NCBI RefSeq assembly: GCF_014850955.1
Contig: NZ_JACXSS010000001.1
Coordinates: 3,100,001 to 3,164,000 of the forward strand
From: Methylomonas albis
Lineage (GTDB): Bacteria > Pseudomonadota > Gammaproteobacteria > Methylococcales > Methylomonadaceae
Direction of reading: 5' to 3'
DNA length: 64,000 bases
Both the position numbers and the translations under genes were made by a program. Below, piece by piece: positions 20,495 to 29,764 of the stretch; the stretch's first letter is position 1, and the number at the start of each line of letters is the position of its first letter. The notes beneath the pieces were generated by a model. That model was not told the DNA's origin, searched no databases, and was given only the letters and a program-made list of their open reading frames with translations.

Positions 20495-21043
20495 TTAAAA
20501 CAAACCCAATTGCACTTGCGCCACTTCGGACATCATTTCCCGCGACCAGGGTGGATCCAAAACCACTTCGACATCAACTGAGCTAACCCCAGGCAGAGCG
20601 CGCACGCATTTCTCGACGTCGCTTTGAATGACCGGGCCCATGCCGCAACCCGGCGCGGTTAAGGTCATCTGAATATGCACATCGTTGCCGCCGCTGGCAT
20701 TGGGGCTGGCGCTGCAATGGTAAACCAAACCTAAATCGACGATGTTGACCGGAATTTCCGGATCGTAGACGGTTTTCATCACTTCCCAACAGTTCTGTTC
20801 GACAGCTCTGCGGTCGGTTTCCGAGACCAAGGTTTGTAAATGCTGGGTTTCCTTGCCCAAGGCATCGGCATCGATACCGGCGATGCGTACCATGTGGCCG
20901 TAATCGGTCACCACGGTGTAATTGCTGCCCAAAGCCTGGTGTATCGTGACTTCCTGGCCTTTACTCAAGGTGCCGTGATTGCCGTCGGGAATGGTGACGA
21001 TGTTGACCTCGCGGGTTAAAAATACAACTTCTCTGTCTGCCAT
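20495..21043 (-). CDS. sufT: SufT-like Fe-S cluster assembly factor (MIP18/DUF59 domain)
   Basis: 182 residues from the ATG at 21043; a TTG 33 bases upstream would overlap the yciK stop. An N-terminal about 75-residue segment (VNIVTIPDGNHGTLSKGQEV) is followed by a MIP18-family domain with VYDPEIPVNIVDLGLVY, LTAPGCGMGP and LDPPWSREMMSEV. This two-part layout matches the SufT family, which helps mature Fe-S proteins. No other suf gene is adjacent; it closes the ubiG-mupP-yciK-sufT unit with only 7 bases after yciK. Confidence 0.85.
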   Translation of the reverse strand: MADREVVFLTREVNIVTIPDGNHGTLSKGQEVTIHQALGSNYTVVTDYGHMVRIAGIDADALGKETQHLQTLVSETDRRAVEQNCWEVMKTVYDPEIPVNIVDLGLVYHCSASPNASGGNDVHIQMTLTAPGCGMGPVIQSDVEKCVRALPGVSSVDVEVVLDPPWSREMMSEVAQVQLGLF

Positions 21044-21050
21044 AAGTTTC

Positions 21051-21779
21051 TTAAGGTTTAAAAGTTTGGGCGTCAATTATTTGACCGGTCTTGCCGATAC
21101 TGGCGTCGCTAAATAGGTAAACATACAGCGGGTCCAGACTGCTCATGCTCGGCAGTCTGGTTTTATCTTCGGCCGGGAAAGCTTTCTTTCGCAACGGTGA
21201 ATCCACCGGTCCCGGTACCAAAGTATTAACACGGATTTTTCCTGCTGCTTCCAGTTCCGCGGCCAGAATGCCTGCTAAGCCTTCCAGCGCGATTTTCGCT
21301 ACGCCGTAAGCACCGGAATAAGCCTGGACTTTACGCGCCGAGGAATCGGAGATAAACACGATGGAAGCATGCTCGCTGCGTTGCAGCAAAGGCAACAACA
21401 CCCGGCACAGCAGGAAAGGCGCACTGAGGTTGACGTTTAAGGCATGTCCCCAATCCTTGGTTTTGTAGTTGGCGATGGGGCTGTATGCGCTAAATTCCAC
21501 GGCCGCATGTAATACACCATGCAAAGCACCGTAGCGTTGCGTTATTGCCTCGGCCATTTCTTCGTATTGCGCTTCACTGGCGCCGGCCAAATCGAAGGGA
21601 TACATGACAGGTTCCGGGCCGCCGGCAGCCACAATCGCATCGTAGACTTTTTCCAGCTTAGGAATACTTTTATCCAGCAGAATGATTTGCGCGCCCTGCC
21701 CGGCTAAGGCCTGCGCCGCCGTGCCGCCCAAACCGCCGCCGGCACCGGTAATGAGTAAAACCTTATTGCTTAATAACAT
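21051..21779 (-). CDS. yciK: YciK-type short-chain dehydrogenase/reductase
   Basis: 242 residues of a classical SDR: cofactor motif ITGAGGGLGGTAAQAL, an NxS block in VNLSAPFLLC, and the catalytic YGVAK in SGAYGVAKIALEGLAG, preceded by serines in VFISDSSARKV. The substrate of YciK proteins is unknown. Its start overlaps the mupP stop by 10 bases. The order ubiG-mupP-yciK is the same as in Pseudomonas. Confidence 0.85.
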   Translation of the reverse strand: MLLSNKVLLITGAGGGLGGTAAQALAGQGAQIILLDKSIPKLEKVYDAIVAAGGPEPVMYPFDLAGASEAQYEEMAEAITQRYGALHGVLHAAVEFSAYSPIANYKTKDWGHALNVNLSAPFLLCRVLLPLLQRSEHASIVFISDSSARKVQAYSGAYGVAKIALEGLAGILAAELEAAGKIRVNTLVPGPVDSPLRKKAFPAEDKTRLPSMSSLDPLYVYLFSDASIGKTGQIIDAQTFKP

Positions 21780-22441
21780 AAATTAGCGTGTATCCATTCC
21801 ATCAATTGTGGCGGTTGTTCGATCAAGGCGTCGGCACCCCAGGTGTGGGGTTGGTCGTCGCTTTGCAAATAGCCATACAAGGCCGCCAGAGTTTTCATAT
21901 TCGCGCGTTTGCCGGCAGTGATGTCGTGTATCGCATCGCCGATATACACGCAGTTTTCCGGCGATACACCGGCTTGGCGACAGGCAGCCAACATCGGTTC
22001 GGGATGCGGCTTGCTGTTGGGCGTGGTGTCACCGCTGATAATGCAGGCTGCTCGTTCAGTGAGCTGCATCGCGGCCATCAACGGCCCGGTAAAGCGGGAT
22101 TTCTTGTTGGTAACCACTCCCCACTTCAAACCTAGCTGTTCTATCGCTTCCAAGCTATCGGCAACACCCTGAAAGAAACGGCTGTGTTCCGCGATATTGT
22201 TTTCATAAGCGTCCAACATGAATGACAACATCTGCTGCGCCACGCTGTCGTCCACGCTCACGCAATGCCTGATCATCGGCATGGCGCCATGGGAAATGAA
22301 GGGCCGCACTGACTCTGTCGGCGCTTCCGGAAAACCATGGGCCAGCAGCGTCTTATTCAAACAGGCGATCAGATCGGGCGCAGTATCGACCAAGGTACCG
22401 TCCAGATCGAACAACACACAATCCAGTTTAAATCCGGTCAT
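21770..22441 (-). CDS. mupP: HAD phosphatase, probable N-acetylmuramic acid 6-phosphate phosphatase MupP
   Basis: 223 residues of a haloacid dehalogenase phosphatase: DLDGTLVDTAPDL (nucleophile Asp near 12), WGVVTNKKSRFTGPLM, a lysine in PNSKPHPEPMLAAC, and YIGDAIHDITAG. It would usually be called phosphoglycolate phosphatase (Gph), but the motifs WGVVTNK.RF, NSKP.PEP..AC and the terminal WGAD, and the position between ubiG and yciK, match MupP of Pseudomonas, which acts in cell-wall recycling. The reaction is inferred from resemblance and synteny. Confidence 0.75.
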   Translation of the reverse strand: MTGFKLDCVLFDLDGTLVDTAPDLIACLNKTLLAHGFPEAPTESVRPFISHGAMPMIRHCVSVDDSVAQQMLSFMLDAYENNIAEHSRFFQGVADSLEAIEQLGLKWGVVTNKKSRFTGPLMAAMQLTERAACIISGDTTPNSKPHPEPMLAACRQAGVSPENCVYIGDAIHDITAGKRANMKTLAALYGYLQSDDQPHTWGADALIEQPPQLMEWIHANLCY

Positions 22442-22447
22442 GCAAAG

Positions 22448-23155
22448 TCACTCGGGGCGCTGAAAGGCGGCGATGTAATTAACGTCGATATCCTTACCAA
22501 GGCTAAAGCGTTTGCTGAACGGGCTGTATTCGATACCGACCATCCCTTGTAACTCAAGCCCTACGCTTCTGGCCATCTGCCCTAATTCGGAAGGTTTGAT
22601 AAAGGTTTTGTACTCGTGCGTACCTTTAGGCACCATTTTTAACACGTGTTCGGCCGCGACGATTGCCAGTAACCAGGCTTTGGGCACCCGGTTCAAAGTC
22701 GAGAAAAACACCATGCCGCCGGGCTTAACCAGCGTTGCACAGGCGGCAATGATGGACGCGGGATCGGGTACGTGCTCCAGCATTTCCATACAGGTCACAT
22801 GATCGAAGCCGGCCGGCTGTTCCTCGGCCAGTTGTTCGGCGCTGATTTTCCGGTAACTGGCGTTGACGCCGGTTTCCAAGCCATGCAAATCGGCAATATC
22901 CAGCAAGTCTTCGCTTAAATCCACACCCAAAGCGTCCGCGCCGGCCTTCGCCAGTCCTTCGGTGAGAATACCGCCACCGCAGCCGACATCCACTACTCGC
23001 TTGCCTTGCAGATCGGCGTATTGCTGAATAAATTGCAAGCGCAAAGGATTGACGTCATGCAAGGTTTTAAACTCGCCGTTTGGATCCCACCAACGCTCGG
23101 CTTGCGAACCAAACTTATGAATTTCATGGGGATGTACGTTTTCTGTCGCTGTCAT
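22448..23155 (-). CDS. ubiG: UbiG, bifunctional O-methyltransferase of ubiquinone synthesis
   Basis: 235 residues. SAM-binding motif I is VVDVGCGGGILTEGLAKAGA; the family markers WWDPNGEFKTLHDVNPLRL near the N-terminus and EMLEHVPDP and FFSTLNRVPKAWL downstream identify UbiG rather than a generic methyltransferase. It methylates two hydroxyls during ubiquinone synthesis at the inner-membrane face. It is the first gene of the unit ubiG-mupP-yciK-sufT, and in other gammaproteobacteria would be preceded by mtaD, which here lies 5 kb upstream. Confidence 0.93.
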   Translation of the reverse strand: MTATENVHPHEIHKFGSQAERWWDPNGEFKTLHDVNPLRLQFIQQYADLQGKRVVDVGCGGGILTEGLAKAGADALGVDLSEDLLDIADLHGLETGVNASYRKISAEQLAEEQPAGFDHVTCMEMLEHVPDPASIIAACATLVKPGGMVFFSTLNRVPKAWLLAIVAAEHVLKMVPKGTHEYKTFIKPSELGQMARSVGLELQGMVGIEYSPFSKRFSLGKDIDVNYIAAFQRPE

Positions 23156-23690
23156 AATGCCAACCTGTTCATAGGGCTATAGTTTACTATATTACTGGGT
23201 ATTTAACATCAAATCGGCTATCAACCGGGACCTCAAGCTCGGGTATCCAAAGAGGAGCAAGGCAATTGAATGTTGAAGTATCTGTTAATCACATACTAAT
23301 TAAAAAAATCGGCCAGATTGACTAGTAGACGCCCAGGATTGAGCATATCAACCGGAGGCCATTTGAATAAACGTGACTTAACTGTATGGGAATTCGAGGG
23401 AATTTCCAGAAAACTTTTAACCAAGATATAAAACCTCTGAAAAAGTCGGCAACCTGCGCAAAACTGCTTAACTGGGAAATCTTTATCCTGGCAACAACGC
23501 GGTCTATTCTCTCCGGTCTTTATCAAGAAGACTAAACAAACCCGCAAGCAACAATTTCAGAGGAGATGAGGAGCTAGTTACTCCCCGCGCGGGATTTGCC
23601 GAGCTCTCAAGAGGACAGCTACGTCCTTACCGGATTCTCCTGCTTGGCCGTGCCAGGATAAGCGCTTAACTTGAGCTGATCACCATTCTA
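23156..23690. other. Intergenic junction of the glycosylation cassette
   Basis: 535 bases without a supportable gene. An 83-codon frame at 23296-23547 on the - strand has odd composition and no family. GC-rich and AT-rich stretches alternate, which fits a scarred insertion boundary. No direct repeat or tRNA end was recognised. Confidence 0.35.
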
Positions 23691-25265
23691 TCAATTGCGT
23701 TCACACCATATATTTGCGAGACTTGCGGAGTAGATTTTAGCCTCATTAGGACTTTTCATCGTTTGAAGCTTGGCGGTTAAACTAGTCGACAGATATTTCG
23801 ATACAGTCAAGAGCATATCAAGAACATAAATACCATTACCAGTATTTGATGGTGCTATCTTCTCGACCTCATTCCAGCAGGAAGGAACTTTTTCTATTTT
23901 TACATCGCTAATACCCCACCCTAAAGTCTCCCGGTCAATTACTGTGTACACATGGGTGTCGACAGTTTTTCTCAAATCTTCTGGAATTTGAGAATACTCG
24001 TAAACTTTACTATCCAAGCAAGTGTTACCGTTTATGAGCCGATAGAAGCATGCAATTCTTTTATTATTAACTGATCCAAAAATATATTGATCAGGATGCT
24101 TTACTGAAAACTCCATTAACCCTCGACTGTTCGCGGTAAAAACCTGATAAGCCTGCTGCTCTAAGGCTGCTAGTGCAATACCTCCTGACACGAATAATAC
24201 AATTAAAATACTAGCAGTTCTACGAGAAAAATAAGATACTGCAGTTCCGGCAATCAGAGAAATTGGAGCCAAAAACAATGTTATGTAATTAGATTGCTTC
24301 ATTGCAAAGCGTATAGGCGAAAAAGAGACCGGAAAAAAAGATAAAACCACTAATAACGACAGTAACCAAAATAAACAAAACCTCAAAGAATTAGCACATT
24401 TTAATTGATTTTTTTTATTTATAAACACCAATAATAACAATGCAATTAAAGGCATTAACCAAGTGTGCTTTATATCAAAAAAAAGATAATAAAAATAATA
24501 CCAAGGACTGTCTTCACCTTGACTATTTGATATAAAACTCCTATTTACCTGACCTAATACCGTCTTAATCGCATGAAATGGATCTCCCGCGATAAACTCC
24601 ATTAATACAAAGTGTCCCAGCAGCATAAATAAACCGCCAAAAACCAAGTAAAACCAATCGGAATTTAGCTTTCTAAAAACAAGAGGATAAAAAATGAAGG
24701 CAAAAAATACTATCGCCGCCAGCTCCTTAACCCAAAACACACAGCCTAAAAGTATTCCAGTAAAGAAATACATTACTTTGTTGGAATTGCGCTCCGCTAT
24801 ATAGAAAAAAACAAAGCTAAGCGTCAAAAACATCGAAACCACTGGATCGGCATGCAAGCGAGTGGACACCGCAACATGAAGTGGAGTGAAGGCTAAAAAC
24901 AAACTCGACAGGATAGCGGCCTTGTGACTTATAAATTTTGACGCGAAATAATAGACAGCACAGATTTCTATTATGGAACAAGATAAAGCCCAGAGGTTCG
25001 CAGTGTAAATATTTAACCCAAATAAATAAATCAAAAACCCGGAAGGAATATTATACCCATATCTCAGCGCTCCATTATAGTTGGAACTTGACCACTCCCC
25101 ATTAGTTACTTCTAGCGACCTTACCAGATAGGTTATTTCATCCGTTCCAAAAGGACCATTAAAGAAAATCAACCTCAGCGAAATCGCACTGAAAAGTATA
25201 AAAAACAATTCAACGCTAAATAACTTTTTAATACCACGCATCTGAAAAAAACTTAAAAATTTCAC
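23691..25265 (-). CDS. Polytopic glycosyltransferase (GT39/ArnT-like), putative GtrC-type sugar transferase
   Basis: About 524 residues with 10-12 membrane helices and a short periplasmic tail. The first periplasmic loop has GPFGTDEITYLVRSLEV, with the acidic residues expected for polyprenyl-sugar-dependent GT-C transferases, followed by LHADPVVSMFLTLSFVF. The GTG at 25265 is preferred: GAGGAG inside the end of the previous gene precedes it and it lies one base after that stop; a TTG at 25283 and an ATG at 25241 are alternatives. Next to a GtrA-GtrB fusion, it fits the serotype-specific transferase of a gtr operon that decorates O-antigen or another surface glycan in the periplasm. The sequence is distinctly AT-rich. 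Confidence 0.75.
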   Translation of the reverse strand: MKFLSFFQMRGIKKLFSVELFFILFSAISLRLIFFNGPFGTDEITYLVRSLEVTNGEWSSSNYNGALRYGYNIPSGFLIYLFGLNIYTANLWALSCSIIEICAVYYFASKFISHKAAILSSLFLAFTPLHVAVSTRLHADPVVSMFLTLSFVFFYIAERNSNKVMYFFTGILLGCVFWVKELAAIVFFAFIFYPLVFRKLNSDWFYLVFGGLFMLLGHFVLMEFIAGDPFHAIKTVLGQVNRSFISNSQGEDSPWYYFYYLFFDIKHTWLMPLIALLLLVFINKKNQLKCANSLRFCLFWLLSLLVVLSFFPVSFSPIRFAMKQSNYITLFLAPISLIAGTAVSYFSRRTASILIVLFVSGGIALAALEQQAYQVFTANSRGLMEFSVKHPDQYIFGSVNNKRIACFYRLINGNTCLDSKVYEYSQIPEDLRKTVDTHVYTVIDRETLGWGISDVKIEKVPSCWNEVEKIAPSNTGNGIYVLDMLLTVSKYLSTSLTAKLQTMKSPNEAKIYSASLANIWCERN

Positions 25266-25266
25266 A

Positions 25267-26727
25267 CTAAATAATCTCCTCAATAAAATACCTTGGCCGC
25301 CTCTTTGTCTCCATGTATGCCTTGGAAAGATACTCCCCGAGTATTCCAGTACTTAACAACTGTATACCCCCTATGAAATAAATAGGAAGGACCGAAGAGG
25401 CCCAGCCAGGAATTGTGGAGTTCAGGGCAAATTTACCAATCAAAATCCATACAACCATTGCTAAACTGCCCAAACTCACAAAAAACCCAAGCCAAGTAAT
25501 CATATGCAACGGTATAACGCTAAAAGAAGTAATACCATCGGCGGCAAGCGCAAGCATTTTACTCAACGGATATTTAGATTCCCCAGCATACCGTTCGCTA
25601 CGTTCGTAGAAAACAGTTGCTGTACGAAACCCTAATTGAGGAATTATTCCTCTCAAGAACAAATTAACTTCGTTATATTCCTTTAGACAATCAATAACCC
25701 TCCGACTCATCAATCGATAATCCGCGTGATTATAAACAAGATCAACTCCCATTAACTTCAAGATCCTATAATACAACTGTGCGGTGAATCGTTTAAAAAA
25801 TGTATCACTTTTTCTTGACGACCTTACACCATAAATTATTTCATTGCCTTCGTTAAAACCATCCACCATTTCTTTAATTACATTGATATCATCCTGCAAA
25901 TCAGCATCAATTGAAACGACGACATCACCTGGAGCATTAAAAACACCTGCGAGCAAAGCATTTTGATGCCCTCGATTTCTAGACAGCCTTATCCCATGAA
26001 CAGACGAACTTTTAGCATTATAATTCGAAATCAATTCCCACGTTCTGTCTCGACTACCATCATCCACATAATAAATTCCACTATTTTCAGAGATGAGCCC
26101 GGTTTCTTGCATTGTTGCCATTAAACCAAGTAACCTGCGATTTGTTTCCGGCAAAACCTCTTCTTCATTGTAACAAGGAACTACAATAGCGAGATTAGTA
26201 TTCATAAATAACCTGGGTAAATGAGGATTATTTGAAGTAGTTAGGTTATCAGCCAAATCCTTAGTCTTCCTAAAAACGATCAGTTTTTGAACACAAAAAG
26301 AAAATAGCGTAACAGGAACAAGAGCGACAGCACCAGCTTCGTAAGCATTTAACCCAAAATATATTAACTTACCAATAAGAAAAATATTGAAAATATATAT
26401 AATAAACCAACAAATCACAAAGCGAACAAAAAGCCTATTATCAAGATTACCAAATACAAATCGCCCCTGCGTATTAAAGCTAAATACAATACCTAAAACT
26501 AGAGATCCAAAATTTGCCAGTTTATATTCAACCCCTAAAAACAACAAGAATGAATACACGGCATAGCTGAACCCAGTATTAATTGAACCAACAATCAAAA
26601 AACGCACGAACCGTATATCAAATACCCTAAAAACTCGGCTTAATCCTGATTTTTTTCTGTCAAAAGAGGCAATCTTTCTTTTGTTTTTAACTCGCTTACG
26701 TTGCTGATGACTTTTAAGCTTTGTCAT
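25267..26727 (-). CDS. GtrA-GtrB fusion: flippase domain joined to GT2 polyprenyl-phosphate glycosyltransferase
   Basis: 486 residues. Residues about 36-155 are a GtrA domain with four membrane helices (RFLIVGSINTGFSYAVYSFL; GIVFSFNTQGRFVFGN). From about residue 177 a DPM1/GtrB-like GT2 domain begins (LAIVVPCYNEEEVLPETNRR, YYVDDGSRDRTWELI, SIDADLQDD), ending in two membrane helices. Usually these are separate gtrA and gtrB genes. GtrB loads sugar on undecaprenyl phosphate and GtrA flips it. A possible internal start (ATG at 26205, weak AGG upstream) could also give GtrB alone. It overlaps the upstream methyltransferase remnant by 14 bases. Confidence 0.85.
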   Translation of the reverse strand: MTKLKSHQQRKRVKNKRKIASFDRKKSGLSRVFRVFDIRFVRFLIVGSINTGFSYAVYSFLLFLGVEYKLANFGSLVLGIVFSFNTQGRFVFGNLDNRLFVRFVICWFIIYIFNIFLIGKLIYFGLNAYEAGAVALVPVTLFSFCVQKLIVFRKTKDLADNLTTSNNPHLPRLFMNTNLAIVVPCYNEEEVLPETNRRLLGLMATMQETGLISENSGIYYVDDGSRDRTWELISNYNAKSSSVHGIRLSRNRGHQNALLAGVFNAPGDVVVSIDADLQDDINVIKEMVDGFNEGNEIIYGVRSSRKSDTFFKRFTAQLYYRILKLMGVDLVYNHADYRLMSRRVIDCLKEYNEVNLFLRGIIPQLGFRTATVFYERSERYAGESKYPLSKMLALAADGITSFSVIPLHMITWLGFFVSLGSLAMVVWILIGKFALNSTIPGWASSVLPIYFIGGIQLLSTGILGEYLSKAYMETKRRPRYFIEEII

Positions 26728-27309
26728 ATATTAGTTTTAGCTCATTACAAATAAATATTTTTCCAAAAAACTCAAATGGCAAGGGAAAGTACGTTTCACT
26801 AGTCAACTTATATCCCGAGAGAAATTCCAAATGATTTGTAGGCACGTATGAATTATCGATAAATGTACGATGTATTTTGTCTGAAGCATAGCCCATTCCC
26901 CCTAGAACGATGATAAATATTTTTTCAATACCAAGACCCTTAGCCGAATTGCAAAACTTACGCATTACATCAGCAGCATCAGAAAAATACTCCAGCACAT
27001 GCAAAATAATAAGATTTTTGAACTGGCTCGCAGGAATATCTGAAAACAGAAAATCGTCCTCATTCATATCATATTGCTTCACATTCATGCCATAAGACCT
27101 TAGAGCCTCAATAAGGAATTAAGCCCAAGAGAACCAGATGTAAGCCTTGACAATAATTGTCCAGCACCACGACCAACATCTAGAGAGAAGCCATTCAAAT
27201 CTTTTAAAATATTAATATAGAATCGCTTAATAAATCTTCTAATAAAATGCTGACTTCTACGTAACTACTCATTAGCATAAACTTGATAAAATACATTTTC
27301 ACCTTGCAT
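26714..27309 (-). pseudogene. Broken class I SAM-dependent methyltransferase
   Basis: A methyltransferase of about 198 codons can be read from the ATG at 27309 (behind AAAGGTGGGTT), with two lesions. Codon 15 is TAG (27265-27267). Near 27115-27125 the frame shifts: one frame carries LDVGRGAGQLLSRLTSGSLGLN and then hits a stop, while the next resumes with FLIEALRSYGMNVKQYDMNE and runs to the stop at 26714 through ILHVLEYFSDAADVMRKF. Motif I reads DVGRGAGQ where most relatives have DVGCG. An intact 124-codon 3' part (from 27088) could still be translated but would lack the SAM-binding motif. Either a decayed gene or sequencing errors. Confidence 0.75.
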
Positions 27310-27323
27310 AACCCACCTTTATT

Positions 27324-28172
27324 TCAATGAGGAAGGTAATATTTGTAGAACAACAGCCTGAGGTAGTTATTAATTTTAGCCATAAATCTGCCAAACATAC
27401 AATCCAGAGGACTTATTCGGTAGACAGGGTTTTGAATACATCGATTAATAAAGCCTATAAAATCTTGGCTCTGCCTAGATCCTATATCAATACTCCAAGA
27501 CCCTGCGGCCACTCGAAAAGACGCCAAAGGCTTATCAATATAATAAGCATCACCATGCAGTAATAAACGAAACCAATAGTCAAGGTCAATAATATAAGAT
27601 ATACCGCCATCAAATGGCCCGACTTTGTCGGCAAGACTCTTGCGAAACAATACAGCACCGGGTTCACCTATCAGATTAGTCCCTAATCGCACACACTTTT
27701 TTATTGTATCACCGCCTGAAACAACACCTTGCCTACCCCCTCGATAGCCTCTGGTAGCAATAGTTTTTTCGTTACAATCTACAATGTGACGAGCACAAAA
27801 AACCAGCGCAATTATTTCTTTAACGTCTTCATCAAGCACTTCGACTTGCTGGCGTAAACAATCAGCTGCCAAAGTATCATCGTGGGGCAACAGTTTTAAA
27901 TACTTACCTTTAGCTTCAGCCAAACATTTATTCCAATTCCCCTCAGGCCCAAGATTTTCGGAGTTTTTTATATATTTAATCCTTTCATCTTGATAACTCG
28001 AAACTATCTGCCAAGTTTTATCTGGCGAGTTATCATCAATTACGATTAACTCGTAATTTGTAAAACTCTGATTGAGCACGGATTCAATAGCTGCGCCAAT
28101 ATGAGCCTCACCGCGAAAAGTAGGAATACAAACAGAGACAGTTGGTGGATCTATTTGATTCATTGTGCTCAA
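27324..28172 (-). CDS. Family 2 glycosyltransferase
   Basis: 282 residues, soluble GT-A fold: VSVCIPTFRGEAHIGAAIES, a nucleotide-binding DDNSPD, the metal-binding LLPHDDTLA near residue 100, and DLDYWFRLLLHGD. It probably adds a sugar in surface polysaccharide synthesis. The TTG at 28172 has GGAGA at good spacing; the ATG at 28163 is the alternative. First gene of the AT-rich cassette; the upstream gap 28173-28326 holds no clear signal besides a weak AT-rich promoter-like stretch. Confidence 0.85.
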   Translation of the reverse strand: MSTMNQIDPPTVSVCIPTFRGEAHIGAAIESVLNQSFTNYELIVIDDNSPDKTWQIVSSYQDERIKYIKNSENLGPEGNWNKCLAEAKGKYLKLLPHDDTLAADCLRQQVEVLDEDVKEIIALVFCARHIVDCNEKTIATRGYRGGRQGVVSGGDTIKKCVRLGTNLIGEPGAVLFRKSLADKVGPFDGGISYIIDLDYWFRLLLHGDAYYIDKPLASFRVAAGSWSIDIGSRQSQDFIGFINRCIQNPVYRISPLDCMFGRFMAKINNYLRLLFYKYYLPH

Positions 28173-28326
28173 GTGAATTCTCCAATTATATTTTTGATTT
28201 GCGTATGTCGAATGATGAATGAAATTGACGAATTTGCCAATCTCCCATTACCTCTCTACCTATCCTAATGGACTGAGCTAAAATAGCTGATCAATGATTG
28301 TTAAGCGGAAGTTGATCGAAACCGGT

Positions 28327-29634
28327 TTATTTCAATCGTCTGGACCAAACGTCTACACGGCGCAAAAGATCTTCATAATTCAGCGTGGTTAGTCGCCTTG
28401 CTTTCAGCAACTGCTTTCCGTTGACCCATACATCAGTAACCTGATGCCGACCGGCGGCATAGACGATCTGCGCCAGCGGATTGAACAAGGGCTGAGTTTC
28501 AAGCTCACTCAGGTCTATTGCCACCACATCGGCGGCTTTACCGATAGCCAGCGAACCGATTTCCGCATCCAGCCCCAAGGCCTTGGCACCATTGATGGTC
28601 GCCATTTGCAATGCGGTCCTCGCCGACACCGCGCTGGCATCGCCAGCCACACCCTTGCCCAGTAAAGCTGCGGTGCGCATTTCCGACAGCATATCCAGAT
28701 CATTATTGCTGGCGGCACCGTCGGTACCCAGAGCCACATTGATGCCGGCCGCTAGGCATTCCGCAACCGGACAAAAGCCGCTACCCAATTTCAAATTGGA
28801 TTCAGGACAATGCACGATGTGACCGCCGGTCCCTGCGTAAAACAGGATGTCTTCGCTAGTTAGTTGCGTCATGTGCACCGCGATAAATGATGGCGTCAGC
28901 AAACCCAGCTCGTGTAACCGCTGTAACGGCGTTTGACCGTTTTTAGTTCTTTGCTCGTCGACTTCGTGCGCAGTTTCGTGCAAATGCATATGCACGGTGA
29001 GATTCATCTCGTCGGCATAAGTTATGACATTGCGCAACGGTCCATCCGACACGGTATATGGCGCGTGCGGCGCAAATGAGGTGCTAATCAATGTTTCATT
29101 TCGCAGTTGCTCGTGCAGCGCCAAGCCCTTGCTCAGGTAGGTGTCGGCGTTTTCTGCCCACACGGTCGGAAAATCGAACACGATCAAGCCAATATTGGCA
29201 CGGATGCCATGTTGTATGGCTTGTTGAGCCGCAATTTCCGGGAAAAAATACATGTCATTGAAACAGGTCGTGCCGCAGCGTAGCATTTCGGCAATCGCCA
29301 GATCGGTGCCGTCCCTGACGAAGGCTTCGCTGACCCATTTTTGCTCAGCCGGCCAGATATGGTTTTGCAGCCAGTCCATTAAATGCAGATCATCGGCAAT
29401 ACCGCGCAGCAAAGACATCGCGGCGTGGGTATGGCAATTGATCAGACCGGGAATCAGTGCATGCTGGTCCAGCACTTCCACATTGCGTGCTTGATACTGC
29501 AACATTGCCTGCGCGGTCGGTAACAAATCGACGATTCTGCCGTCATCTATCACCAGACTGGAGTGCTCATGGATTGCGGACTCCGGCTCAACCGGTATAA
29601 TCCAACGGGCTTGAATGAGAAGATCGACCAGCAT
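28327..29634 (-). CDS. mtaD: 5-methylthioadenosine / S-adenosylhomocysteine deaminase (TRZ/ATZ family)
   Basis: 435 residues from the ATG at 29634, which has GGGAG upstream. An amidohydrolase with the metal-binding GLINCHTHAAMSLLRG, VHMHLHETAHEVDEQ, an HCPESNLKLGSG block and LGTDGAASNNDLDM. These match MtaD-type deaminases that convert MTA or SAH to inosyl products. Its neighbour mtnA, read divergently, acts in the same methionine-salvage area. In Pseudomonas the homologue directly precedes ubiG; here a glycosylation cassette lies between. Confidence 0.87.
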   Translation of the reverse strand: MLVDLLIQARWIIPVEPESAIHEHSSLVIDDGRIVDLLPTAQAMLQYQARNVEVLDQHALIPGLINCHTHAAMSLLRGIADDLHLMDWLQNHIWPAEQKWVSEAFVRDGTDLAIAEMLRCGTTCFNDMYFFPEIAAQQAIQHGIRANIGLIVFDFPTVWAENADTYLSKGLALHEQLRNETLISTSFAPHAPYTVSDGPLRNVITYADEMNLTVHMHLHETAHEVDEQRTKNGQTPLQRLHELGLLTPSFIAVHMTQLTSEDILFYAGTGGHIVHCPESNLKLGSGFCPVAECLAAGINVALGTDGAASNNDLDMLSEMRTAALLGKGVAGDASAVSARTALQMATINGAKALGLDAEIGSLAIGKAADVVAIDLSELETQPLFNPLAQIVYAAGRHQVTDVWVNGKQLLKARRLTTLNYEDLLRRVDVWSRRLK

Positions 29635-29764
29635 GGGCTCTCCCAAAATGCAAAGCGACGATTATACCTCGTTAGCCGGCTTACTCGCCTGTGAAGTCAC
29701 TGCAGCCAAGACCATTTATCGTCACCCTTTGGACCGTCACTTCTTTACAGTCAGGAACCAAACT

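Noticed and set aside
23296-23547. 83-codon minus-strand frame
   Set aside because: No ribosome site, odd composition, lies in a scarred junction region.
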